Shown here one piece after another: positions 7,542-16,118 of a stretch of 64,000 bases of DNA; position 1 is the first letter of the stretch, and each line of letters begins with the position of its first letter. A program made the position numbers and the translations under genes. Location: contig JAHCIH010000003.1 of NCBI GenBank assembly GCA_026129335.1, positions 84,534 through 148,533 on the forward strand. Direction: 5' to 3'. Origin of the DNA: Anaerolineales bacterium. GTDB lineage: Bacteria > Chloroflexota > Anaerolineae > Anaerolineales > UBA11579. The notes under the pieces are model-generated. The model had not been told where the DNA came from. It did no database searches and saw only the letters and a list, made by a program, of their open reading frames with translations.

Positions 7542-9820
7542 ATTAGGACTGGTATCAGAGTAATTGCAAGGCCTTCACTCGCTCTACTAACTCGTTCAAA
7601 GATAGTTTCCTCCGAGTGCTCCCGCTCGTCTGCGTTCTCCTCCCTTCTTTTCAGTTCTGAATTTATTATTCCCAGAACAAGTAGCACAAGGCCTATTTCA
7701 AACCAATAACTCATCAGCTTGGCATCATATTGCTTTCTTTTGACTATTTCATTGTGTAGATATATATTGTCCATATTGATGGCTATATCAAAAGTATCAT
7801 CGTCTTCGCCGCTATTATTTATCCTGAGAGCAGATATTTCGTTAAAGTCATGTATTGCCCATTCGTTCCTATAGACCCTTGTTATTTTTGGTATTCCCGC
7901 AAATTTTGCTCCTTTTGGAGACGGCGGTGTCGCTGGCGGGTCGATTTCTTTACTCTCTGGCTGTACTCTGATTCGAAATTCGGCTACAAAAGGCTCTGCT
8001 CTAGAGACATCACTTACGGTTACTCTGACTTTAAATTCGTCGCCAACGCTGGAATTTGCTGGTAGGCCGAACTTTAGTATTGCTTTCCCGTCTCCTAAAG
8101 ATTGCGAAAGCTTTTGTGGCAAACCCTGGCACGCTATATGCCCAGGATCTTCCAGCCTATCAAAGTAGCCGTTTTCCGCATCTGTTTCAAACTCAATTCT
8201 GCAATTCTGGTTGATTGAACAATCCTTTACTAGACCCCCTTTGGGCTCCTTGCGGATGCGGAAATACGTTGGGAATTTCTTCCCTTCAAAAGGTTCCGTG
8301 GGAGCGATACCCTTACCCGGCACGCGGATTAAGGAACCTTTGCCGAATAAATTTGCTAGGCTTGGGTCTGAGCGAACGAGATTTTGAAAAATTTTAGCTG
8401 TTTCTTCTTGGGATATGGCAGATTCTTGCCTTCGCTGCCTTCGAATTGCGTTGAGCTGCCTAATCATAGGGTGATCTTTCAGATGTTCAATTATTGCATC
8501 TTCTATTAGTGACTTCTCGTCAATAGCTCTCATTCTATCTCTAGAGGCCATAAAGAGATCTTCGCGGATCATAGGAGGCAGATTTGTACAATCGGCAAGA
8601 ATGAAGAGGGAAGACGCCAAATAATCAAACTTGGTTTTTCTAGCGACAAAATTCTTATCTTCTGAGCCTTGAAGTTGTCCGTTAACCGAATAGTAAATGC
8701 CTGCTGGGTATCTTTTTCGAGAATCACTATCTTCGATTTCTTGAATTACCACAGTTCTGATTGTGATTTCTCCAACTTGATTGATTATCAAAGGAGTTGT
8801 GTCAGAAAATTCAATAATTTTGTTCTCGTCGGCCAATACGGCGCTAATGCCAGACATGGTCGTCTCATAAGAGTTAGCCTTATATTGCTGCCTGCGTTCA
8901 CATATTCTGATTGGCAATACAGGCTCGGGCAAAAATTGTTCCAAGGCATATCTTAAATCCAGGGTGGCAATTGTTTTCAGCCCCTTCCTAAGCTTGTAAT
9001 TCCAGACTTTAATGCAGCTTCCGTATTCAAGATCTCCTTCGTATGGTTGAGGGTATTTGCCAGGTTTCAGGGGAAGTGACGCAGCTGTAAATCTAAGAAT
9101 TTTTTCGTCAGGAGCTAAAAAGACGTACATTGAATGAGGGTGTTCTTTGTCCGGATGAATTCTGCGTATTAGCGTGAAACCCCATTTATCTTTATCGCTC
9201 GAATTTGTTGGGGCGCCCGGGTTACGTCTAGAGATTACCAACTGGAAACTATGCTGACCTGAAAACTGCAAAACGCCTGTCCCTCCCATGTTGAATTTGC
9301 CTTGCACGAAAGGAATACGTGATTTGTTTTCTTTGACTAATGACAGGAAAGTATTTGGAAATTGATCTGGCTCTTGTCCTTCTCCATCATCGACAATCAT
9401 GTAAGCGGGACTCTCTTTGGTGCCGCACACTACGAGTTGAACCCGTTCAGCAATACTGGTTCTCTCCTTTGGGCTTAAGGTTTGTATCTTCCCTCCTTGT
9501 ATCTTAAAGAACCGTTCTGCTGCTTCTTTCATGGTTTGTGGCGCCGCGGCTGACTTGGGATCTGCCCCCGACCGATAACATTCAAGTGTCAGTACAGCGT
9601 CAATTGAATTTACTAATTTTTCAACCAGTGCTGCTACTGGTTCGCTTTGTTGATTGCTGACAATTCCTCGGTTGTTGGCAATATCCCCATAGGGTTTCCA
9701 TACAGACCTGTCTTCCCATAAATTGAATTTCTTTAGGATATCAACAACTTCTTCCTCAAGCTCGGCCTTTAAAAGCCTTATGCAAAGTTCTTTTGCTCTT
9801 GCTTCCGTGAGATTAACCAT
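7508..9820 (-). CDS. GHKL (MutL/MORC/Hsp90-like) ATPase
   Basis: 770 aa. The N-terminal ATPase shows the Bergerat-fold boxes: E67/N71 in LVEKLVNSID (N-box), VDDGEG at 143-148 (G1), and GKFNMGGTGVL at 174-184 (G2/lid). The following region (about 200-450) would hold the transducer-type domain. Beta-rich, Ig-like sequence (EFKVRVTVSD...FRIRVQ) follows the ATPase half, and near the C-terminus there is one hydrophobic segment (FEIGLVLLVLGII). No nuclease motif is evident. The ATG overlaps the end of vapC (AAAATGGTTAA contains both this start and the vapC stop), so the two are translationally coupled. Prokaryotic GHKL proteins of this broad kind occur in restriction-modification and defence loci; the specific role here is unknown. 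Confidence 0.8.
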   Translation of the reverse strand: MVNLTEARAKELCIRLLKAELEEEVVDILKKFNLWEDRSVWKPYGDIANNRGIVSNQQSEPVAALVEKLVNSIDAVLTLECYRSGADPKSAAAPQTMKEAAERFFKIQGGKIQTLSPKERTSIAERVQLVVCGTKESPAYMIVDDGEGQEPDQFPNTFLSLVKENKSRIPFVQGKFNMGGTGVLQFSGQHSFQLVISRRNPGAPTNSSDKDKWGFTLIRRIHPDKEHPHSMYVFLAPDEKILRFTAASLPLKPGKYPQPYEGDLEYGSCIKVWNYKLRKGLKTIATLDLRYALEQFLPEPVLPIRICERRQQYKANSYETTMSGISAVLADENKIIEFSDTTPLIINQVGEITIRTVVIQEIEDSDSRKRYPAGIYYSVNGQLQGSEDKNFVARKTKFDYLASSLFILADCTNLPPMIREDLFMASRDRMRAIDEKSLIEDAIIEHLKDHPMIRQLNAIRRQRRQESAISQEETAKIFQNLVRSDPSLANLFGKGSLIRVPGKGIAPTEPFEGKKFPTYFRIRKEPKGGLVKDCSINQNCRIEFETDAENGYFDRLEDPGHIACQGLPQKLSQSLGDGKAILKFGLPANSSVGDEFKVRVTVSDVSRAEPFVAEFRIRVQPESKEIDPPATPPSPKGAKFAGIPKITRVYRNEWAIHDFNEISALRINNSGEDDDTFDIAINMDNIYLHNEIVKRKQYDAKLMSYWFEIGLVLLVLGIINSELKRREENADEREHSEETIFERVSRASEGLAITLIPVLIHLSNKDSADI

Positions 9821-10232
9821 TTTCCTTTCCTTTCCCTAGCCAAAAGATTTTAATCTGGTCTTCCAGTAACAGGAACTCCATGTCTCCTGTTACTAATTCC
9901 GCCTTCCGGCTTTTTGCCAAGGCTGCCGCAAAACAATCTGCGTAAGCTAAGCCGCCATTTTGCTTGTATTGTGCGGCTTGGAGGGTCTGCTGCCAGTCTG
10001 CGTTAACGATTTCAATCGCCATTCCCTCAATTTCTTGAATACAGGTGTCTGCGGTGCCTGGCGAATATGACCGGGCTACTGAGTACCAGACTTCCCCTAA
10101 GTTTACAACGCTCATTAGGAGCTTCAGCTTCTTTTCTTCAGCCTTTATGATCAGATTTCGAACATAGTCAGCCCCCGGCTCGTTTTCAAAGAAAGCCATG
10201 ATCGCGTAAGCGTCAAGGATCTTTGTCGCCAT
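9813..10232 (-). CDS. vapC: PIN-domain ribonuclease toxin (VapC family)
   Basis: 139 aa. PIN-fold acidic residues are in place: D8 (ILDAYA), E47 (VNLGEVWY), and D98 and D116 (LAYADCFAAALA, VTGDMEF). Predicted Mg-dependent RNase, inhibited by the product of the gene just upstream. Starts 2 bases after the antitoxin stop; its own stop overlaps the start of the GHKL ATPase gene. Classed as VapC by partner and motif; substrate unknown. Confidence 0.9.
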   Translation of the reverse strand: MATKILDAYAIMAFFENEPGADYVRNLIIKAEEKKLKLLMSVVNLGEVWYSVARSYSPGTADTCIQEIEGMAIEIVNADWQQTLQAAQYKQNGGLAYADCFAAALAKSRKAELVTGDMEFLLLEDQIKIFWLGKGKENG

Positions 10233-10234
10233 TG

Positions 10235-10477
10235 TTAACTGATCCCCTTGTCTTCCCGCTCTTTATCCTTTCGGCGTTCTTCCAGTAGAGTGCCAAGAGC
10301 ATTGCCGCCCTTAAGAGAGCCTTGAAGCTTCTTCAAGTATTGCTCGGTGATAGGCTTCAACTCAATGCATTCTCCGGTGTCGTTGATGATGATTTTCGTG
10401 CCATCCTTGATCCCGTATTTCCTTCTCAGTTTAGCGGGGATGACTATTTGGCCTTTTGTTGTGGCGTAAGTTTCCAT
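10235..10477 (-). CDS. vapB: AbrB/MazE-type antitoxin (VapB)
   Basis: 80 aa from the ATG at 10477, chosen because AAGGAG sits 7 bases upstream and the SpoVT/AbrB fold begins directly (METYATTKGQIVIPAKLRRKYGI). The N-terminal ~45 residues are the swapped-hairpin DNA-binding domain. The charged C-terminal tail (LLEERRKDKERED) would bind the PIN toxin. Probably represses its own promoter at 10503-10530, as is usual for such modules. Confidence 0.9.
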   Translation of the reverse strand: METYATTKGQIVIPAKLRRKYGIKDGTKIIINDTGECIELKPITEQYLKKLQGSLKGGNALGTLLEERRKDKEREDKGIS

Positions 10478-10502
10478 GATAAAACTCCTTCTTTCTGTGA
10501 TA

Positions 10503-10530
10503 ATCATACCTTGTTCTATAAGTAAGTCAA
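10503..10530 (-). promoter_or_regulatory. Sigma70-type promoter for vapB-vapC-GHKL
   Basis: On the minus strand: TTGACT (10530-10525), 16-base spacer, TATGAT (10508-10503), then the vapB Shine-Dalgarno sequence and ATG. It is the only good promoter seen for the three-gene operon. Confidence 0.65.
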
Positions 10531-10906
10531 GATATAAAAAGTAAGTCGTTTGTGGCGTGGGCGTCCGGCGACAGCGGCTTGACTTTTATCCCGCCTCTGG
10601 CGTCAGTATGCCAGCATATGCTTTAATCCTACTGGGGGCAAATCTGTGAGCCATATCTGCATCGAGGGCTTACCCTGTCAGATGTAATACCTTGCCTGAC
10701 AAGCCCGCTCCCCAAAATATTATTATTACAACTTGCACGGCCTTGCAGCACGCCGCATGCAAGAAATGTAGAGGGTGCGTGTCAAACCGAGAGGGGATAA
10801 ATGCCGTCTAAGTCAATAGCCGTCAAGCCATTGCCGGCCCAAAGTTGTATTAAAACCCTTGCCCCCCATCGCGTTAATATATCTTTTTCAAGCTGTTGGA
10901 CAGAAA
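10531..10906. other. Intergenic stretch at the right edge of the accessory island
   Basis: No credible gene on either strand. It contains a weak hairpin (CTTGCA 10732-10737 with TGCAAG 10758-10763) and the motif TTAATATATCTTTTTC (10874-10889), which recurs in the inverted repeat at 41025-41081. Composition changes from AT-rich to mixed here. Confidence 0.5.
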
Positions 10907-10970
10907 TTGCCTGCAGTTCACGTGGCGAAGCGAAGCTTAGCAGTGAACTGCAAAATCTGCCGTTAGGCAA
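10907..10970. repeat. Long bulged hairpin directly downstream of the mutase gene
   Basis: TTGCCT (10907-10912) pairs with AGGCAA (10965-10970), and GCAGTTCAC (10913-10921) pairs with GTGAACTGC (10943-10951). This gives a perfect 15-bp stem interrupted on one side by a 13-base bulge. It ends 1 base from the mutase stop codon. There is no T-run, so it is not a classical terminator. Confidence 0.6.
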
Positions 10971-10971
10971 A

Positions 10972-12651
<1,680 letters not shown>

Positions 12652-12726
12652 GCGGGCATGTCCTCCGGGGTGAGGGCGGATGGTCGCATTATAGCTGATT
12701 GGCGCGCTGCCCTTGCGCTGAGCCTT

Positions 12727-12761
12727 AAAAAGCCAAACGCCCGCTATTCAGCGAGGCGTTT
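12727..12761 (-). terminator. Intrinsic terminator downstream of tRNA-Glu
   Basis: AAACGCC (12735-12741) pairs with GGCGTTT (12755-12761), extended by CGCT/AGCG. On the minus strand the stem is followed by GGCTTTTTA. It probably ends the tRNA transcript. Confidence 0.65.
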
Positions 12762-12781
12762 TGCGTGTGTCAAGCCAGTGT

Positions 12782-12818
12782 GGAGTTGCGTTACCCAGCG
12801 TAGCTGGGTAGCAACTCC
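12782..12818. repeat. Palindrome GGAGTTGC...GCAACTCC, copy 1
   Basis: 37 bases with outer arms GGAGTTGC/GCAACTCC and inner arms ACCCAGC/GCTGGGT around a GTA loop. Copy 2 lies on the other side of the tRNA gene at 12939-12975. Confidence 0.7.
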
Positions 12819-12822
12819 CTAA

Positions 12823-12841
12823 GCAGCGCCGCAGGCGCTGC
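12823..12841. repeat. GCAGCGCC-gca-GGCGCTGC hairpin next to the tRNA 3' end
   Basis: An 8-bp perfect stem 3 bases beyond the tRNA discriminator position on the minus strand. May help 3' processing or termination. Confidence 0.5.
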
Positions 12842-12844
12842 GTA

Positions 12845-12917
12845 TGCCCCCACGGGGACTCGAACCCCGGTTTTGGCCTTGAGAGGGCCACGTCCTAGGC
12901 CACTAGACGATGAGGGC
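12845..12917 (-). tRNA. tRNA-Glu (anticodon CTC)
   Basis: 73 bases fold as a tRNA: acceptor GCCCTCA/TGGGGGC with one G-U pair, D-arm around CGTCTAGTGGCCTAGGA, anticodon stem GGCC/GGCC with loop CTCTCAA giving anticodon CTC, and T-arm CCGGGGTTCGAGTCCCCG. The discriminator is A and CCA is not encoded. Both flanks are palindromic; the terminator at 12727-12761 lies downstream. Confidence 0.95.
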
Positions 12918-12938
12918 TTGCGGCGCAAGCGCCGCGTT

Positions 12939-12975
12939 GGAGTTGCTACTCGGCTTCGCCGAGTGACACAACTCC
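12939..12975. repeat. Palindrome GGAGTTG...CAACTCC, copy 2
   Basis: 37 bases sharing the outer arm of the element at 12782-12818; the inner arms are ACTCGGC/GCCGAGT. Relative to copy 1 both inner arms differ by two compensating changes, so pairing is kept. Confidence 0.7.
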
Positions 12976-13043
12976 CAGTATGTTTGCTTGCCGTTCGCAA
13001 CGGCAGCTAAGCTTCTGCAGCGGCGAGTATTTTACCATGTGCA

Positions 13044-13085
13044 GCTTACGGCTTACAGCTTACGGCTGACCGCTAATCGCTAAAT
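13044..13085. repeat. Heptanucleotide array GCTTACG/GCTGACC/GCTAATC
   Basis: Six consecutive 7-base units (GCTTACG, GCTTACA, GCTTACG, GCTGACC, GCTAATC, GCTAAAT). The array overlaps the 3' end of the membrane-protein gene, so the last residues LAISGQP and the stop are encoded by repeat sequence. Confidence 0.8.
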
Positions 13086-13425
13086 ACGCCTGGTAATCCG
13101 AATAAGTCATCATCACGATGATGGGGATGAAGACCAGCGCCAGCAGCAGGTAACGGGTCCGCCAGTTGGTGTTCCACAGCGTCTTTACATTGAAAAGGAT
13201 CACGCCGATGCTCAGCACCCCGGCGCCCACATTGATCAGCGGAGAAAAGGTATTGGTCACGCCCATCATCGGCAGCACGAACGGCACCACGATGTACTGC
13301 AGCGTGCAGCGCACCGCGGTGAGCAGCAGGGGCACGCCGATGACCAGAGTGCCGAATTGCACAACCGGCGGCATGTCCTTGTCGTCTTCTTCAATGTGCG
13401 TGTGTTGGGCGCTGACCTGGCTCAT
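13060..13425 (-). CDS. Small membrane protein, function unknown
   Basis: 121 aa from the ATG at 13425 (GAGG six bases upstream); a longer upstream reading frame has no support. After a short acidic, soluble N-terminus (THIEEDDKDMP) there are about three to four hydrophobic segments: FGTLVIGVPLLLTAV, INVGAGVLSIGVILF and YLLLALVFIPIIVMM. I do not recognise a family. The C-terminus runs into a heptanucleotide repeat. Divergently oriented from the SET-domain gene. Confidence 0.7.
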   Translation of the reverse strand: MSQVSAQHTHIEEDDKDMPPVVQFGTLVIGVPLLLTAVRCTLQYIVVPFVLPMMGVTNTFSPLINVGAGVLSIGVILFNVKTLWNTNWRTRYLLLALVFIPIIVMMTYSDYQAYLAISGQP

Positions 13426-13514
13426 GCTTGCCTCGCTGGGTGGGATGGAACGATTATAGCCCCTCTTACCCGCCGCGCCGTCTATGTTATAACCAGCCAA
13501 TTGGCGGCAGCGAG

Positions 13515-14036
13515 ATGACCTCAGAAAATAACGGGCCGAATTCCTGGCACTCTCCCAAGCTGGAGATTCGCAGCGATGGCACCATCGAAGGCCGCGGCAT
13601 GTTCGCCCGCCAGGCCGTCGCCCGCGGCGAGCGGGTGGCGGTGTGGGGCGGCGACGTCATCGAGCGCGCCGCCTGGGAGCAGCTTGCCCCGGCACAGCAG
13701 GCGCAGACCGCCCAGGTGGAGGAGGGGCTCTACCTGGTCTCCAGCAAGCCTGGGCCGGGCGACTTCGTCAACCATTCCTGTGACCCGAACGCCGGGCTGG
13801 AGGGCCAGATTGTCATCGTGGCGCTGCGCGACATCGCCCCCGGCGAGGAAGTGACCATCGACTACGCCATGTGCGACGGCGATCCGCAGGACTGGTTCGA
13901 CTGCCTGTGCGGCTCGGCCAAATGCCGCGGCCGGGTCACCGGCGACGACTGGAAGCTGCCCGAGTTACAGGCCCGCTACGCCGGCCACTTCTCGCCATTT
14001 TTGGAGAAACGCATCCGCAAGATGAACAAGGAATAG
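13515..14036 (+). CDS. SET-domain protein (putative protein-lysine methyltransferase)
   Basis: 173 aa from ATG 13515. SET motifs in order: GRGMFARQAV (N-terminal SET), GDFVNHSCDPNAGL (AdoMet/pseudoknot), and EEVTIDYAM (catalytic Tyr region), then a post-SET-like cysteine cluster CLCGSAKCRG. Likely transfers methyl groups from AdoMet to a lysine in a protein substrate that cannot be named from sequence. mscL begins 8 bases after its stop. Confidence 0.88.
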   Translation: MTSENNGPNSWHSPKLEIRSDGTIEGRGMFARQAVARGERVAVWGGDVIERAAWEQLAPAQQAQTAQVEEGLYLVSSKPGPGDFVNHSCDPNAGLEGQIVIVALRDIAPGEEVTIDYAMCDGDPQDWFDCLCGSAKCRGRVTGDDWKLPELQARYAGHFSPFLEKRIRKMNKE

Positions 14037-14044
14037 GAGAAAGC

Positions 14045-14410
14045 ATGCTCAAAGAATTCCGTGAATTTGCCGTGCGCGGCAACGCCATCGACCTGGCCAT
14101 CGGTCTGGTGATCGGCTCTTCGTTCACCTCCATCGTGAACACGCTGGTCAACGGCGTCCTCATGCCGCCCATCGGCCTGCTGCTGGGCGGCGCCGATTTC
14201 AAGGACCTGTTCCTGGTGCTCAAACCCGGCGAAGACGCCGGCCCTTACGTCACGCTGGAGGCCGCCCAGCAGGCCGGCGCGGTAACCCTGAACTACGGTG
14301 AACTGGTCACCGCCATCATCCAGTTCCTCATCGTGGCCTTTGCCCTATTTATGGTGGTCAAGGCGCTCAACCGCCTGCATGCGGGCAGCGCCACGGGTAA
14401 AAACAGTTAG
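14045..14410 (+). CDS. mscL: Large-conductance mechanosensitive channel
   Basis: 121 aa from ATG 14045 with AGGAG upstream. Classic MscL: MLKEFREFAVRGNAIDLAIGLVIG (N-terminal helix and TM1), SIVNTLVNGVLMPPIGLLLGG, periplasmic loop, then TM2 (IIQFLIVAFALFMVVKALN). A homopentameric emergency valve releasing solutes under hypo-osmotic stress. Probably co-transcribed with the SET-domain gene. Confidence 0.96.
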   Translation: MLKEFREFAVRGNAIDLAIGLVIGSSFTSIVNTLVNGVLMPPIGLLLGGADFKDLFLVLKPGEDAGPYVTLEAAQQAGAVTLNYGELVTAIIQFLIVAFALFMVVKALNRLHAGSATGKNS

Positions 14411-14472
14411 TACCCTTGGGGGAACACCCCCGGAGCGTCCATCCGCTATAATGCCAAAACGGGTTAGCGGAT

Positions 14473-15012
14473 ATGAACCTGCATACCAGAAACTCTCAGC
14501 GCGGCCAGGGCACGCTCGAATTCGCCTTGATCATCCCCATTGTGCTGCTGGTCGTCTTCGCCGTCTTCGAAGGGGCGCGGGCGATCTTCGTCTACCAGTC
14601 GGTGATCACGGCCAGCCGCGAAGCGGCCCGCTTTGGCTCCTCTGTGCAAAATTACCTGAACTGCACCGCCATCCGCAACGAGGCGCTCAGGTTTTCCCGG
14701 CCGGCGCAAACCACGGCCAGCGATATTCGCATCTACTATTTGATTAGCGGGGATTCTCTAGCCAGCGTGGATAATGCCTATAAGAATGCCAAAGCCTGCG
14801 GCGTGTGGAGTGGGCCGGTGGAAACCGAAGACCGCATTGTGGTGGAAGTGACCGGGTACTTCGACCCGGCGCGGGCCATGCCGCTGATGAGCTTCCCCCA
14901 GATGACTTTCAGCTCCACCACCCGGCGCACCATCCTGAAAGAGATTGAATTGGGCTGGGAACTGCAACCGGGCACGAATCTTGCTTCGATATTCGAGGCA
15001 TGGCTACCATAA
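14473..15012 (+). CDS. TadE-like pilus assembly protein (first)
   Basis: 179 aa. The N-terminus RGQGTLEFALIIPIVLLVVF is the TadE/TadG motif with Glu at the +5-like position after Gly, followed by one membrane helix. The remainder is an extracytoplasmic domain. Acts as a minor pseudopilin in Tad/Flp pilus assembly in studied systems; no other tad genes are in the window. TATAAT at 14448-14453 lies just upstream, suggesting a short leader. The next TadE gene follows after 3 bases. Confidence 0.88.
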   Translation: MNLHTRNSQRGQGTLEFALIIPIVLLVVFAVFEGARAIFVYQSVITASREAARFGSSVQNYLNCTAIRNEALRFSRPAQTTASDIRIYYLISGDSLASVDNAYKNAKACGVWSGPVETEDRIVVEVTGYFDPARAMPLMSFPQMTFSSTTRRTILKEIELGWELQPGTNLASIFEAWLP

Positions 15013-15015
15013 GAG

Positions 15016-15456
15016 ATGACCAAACAGTTTTCACCCAAACGACGCCGCAGCGAGCGCGGCCAAAGCGTGGTCGAATTCACGATCACGTTCCTGGTGCTTG
15101 TGCTGCTCCTGTCTGTCGTGTTGGATTTCGGCCGCATGTATTTTGCCTCCATCGCGGTACGCGAAGCCGCCGAAGAGGGCGCTTTGTACGGCTCTCTGGG
15201 CAACTTGACCACCTCGGCCATCGAGACGCGGGTGGAGGAATCCTCCACCAACCCGGTCAATTTGAACACGGCTACAGTGACAAGCCAAATTTCCCCCAGC
15301 GGCGCCTGCGCGACGGGGAAAACACTGATCGTGACTGTGACCTACAATTTCGAGTTCCTGATGCCCTTGATACAGCCATTGGTAAGGGCTGTGACCGGCA
15401 GCAATTTCCTGCCCATCACGGGCCGGGCGGCGAGCACGATTTTGCAATGCCCCTGA
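15016..15456 (+). CDS. TadE-like pilus assembly protein (second)
   Basis: 146 aa. SERGQSVVEFTITFLVLVLLLSVVL is again the prepilin-like segment, followed by DFGRMYFASIAVREAAEEGALYG, typical of TadE helix continuation. Forms an operon with the genes on either side (spacings 3 and 7 bases). Confidence 0.88.
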   Translation: MTKQFSPKRRRSERGQSVVEFTITFLVLVLLLSVVLDFGRMYFASIAVREAAEEGALYGSLGNLTTSAIETRVEESSTNPVNLNTATVTSQISPSGACATGKTLIVTVTYNFEFLMPLIQPLVRAVTGSNFLPITGRAASTILQCP

Positions 15457-15463
15457 GGACGCC

Positions 15464-16072
15464 ATGCTGAAACCAAAAACTATCTTTCGCCTTGCCCTCT
15501 TCGCCCTGCCAGTGTTCATCTTCCTGGCCAACGTGATGCCGGTTTTCGCCTTTCAGCAAACCCTGCGGGAAGAGGTGACGCTGGATTTTGGCAAGAACTA
15601 CGACGTCTCCATCGGCAATGGCGGCGTCTTCATCGATGATTCAAAGTACCGCGGCACCCTGGTGCTCAAAGCCGAAACCTGGCCCGAAGACCGAATGATG
15701 GCCTGGCACATGTTCACCCAGCGCATCATTGATTTCCAGGTCTTCAGGGAAGATGGCCAGCCGTTCCTGTGGGTCTATGGCCTGGTGCGCGTCTATTTCA
15801 ACTTGGACAAATTCCAATATGACAAGTGGGCGGACGAGGAAGCCAATATGAGCATCTGGTACTTCGACCCGCTGGGCGGCGGCTGGAAGAAGTGCCTCAC
15901 CCGCTGGCTGCCCATGGCTGGCAACCCCTACGGCCGCCTGTGGTGCGAAGTGCGCCACTACACCCGCTACGGCCTCGCCTACACGCAGCCGACCATGCTG
16001 ATGAAGATGATCAAGGCCGGTACGATCACGGTGACGCCCACCCCCAGCGAAACCCCAACCCCCACGCCTTAA
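15464..16072 (+). CDS. Exported protein with Thr/Pro-rich tail, function unknown
   Basis: 202 aa. Begins with a signal peptide (KTIFRLALFALPVFIFLANVMPVFAF). The mature part is rich in Trp, Tyr and Phe (YDKWADEEANMSIWYFDPLGGGWKK) and ends in a TPTPSETPTPTP tail. No recognised domain. As the last gene of the TadE operon it may be a surface component linked to the pilus. A strong terminator follows. Confidence 0.75.
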   Translation: MLKPKTIFRLALFALPVFIFLANVMPVFAFQQTLREEVTLDFGKNYDVSIGNGGVFIDDSKYRGTLVLKAETWPEDRMMAWHMFTQRIIDFQVFREDGQPFLWVYGLVRVYFNLDKFQYDKWADEEANMSIWYFDPLGGGWKKCLTRWLPMAGNPYGRLWCEVRHYTRYGLAYTQPTMLMKMIKAGTITVTPTPSETPTPTP

Positions 16073-16073
16073 C

Positions 16074-16104
16074 AAAAAGCCCCGGCAGTTGCCGGGGCTT
16101 TTTT
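16074..16104. terminator. Bidirectional intrinsic terminator
   Basis: AAAAAGCCCCGGC (16074-16086) pairs with GCCGGGGCTTTTT (16091-16103). T-runs on both strands serve the TadE operon and the convergent M3 peptidase gene. Confidence 0.9.
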
Positions 16105-16118
16105 GTAGGCGTTTGTGG

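Noticed and set aside
12845-12917. tRNA-Glu as the integration site of the 5-10.5 kb island
   Set aside because: The tRNA is more than 2 kb from the island, with the mutase gene between, and no integrase or tRNA 3'-end duplicate was seen.
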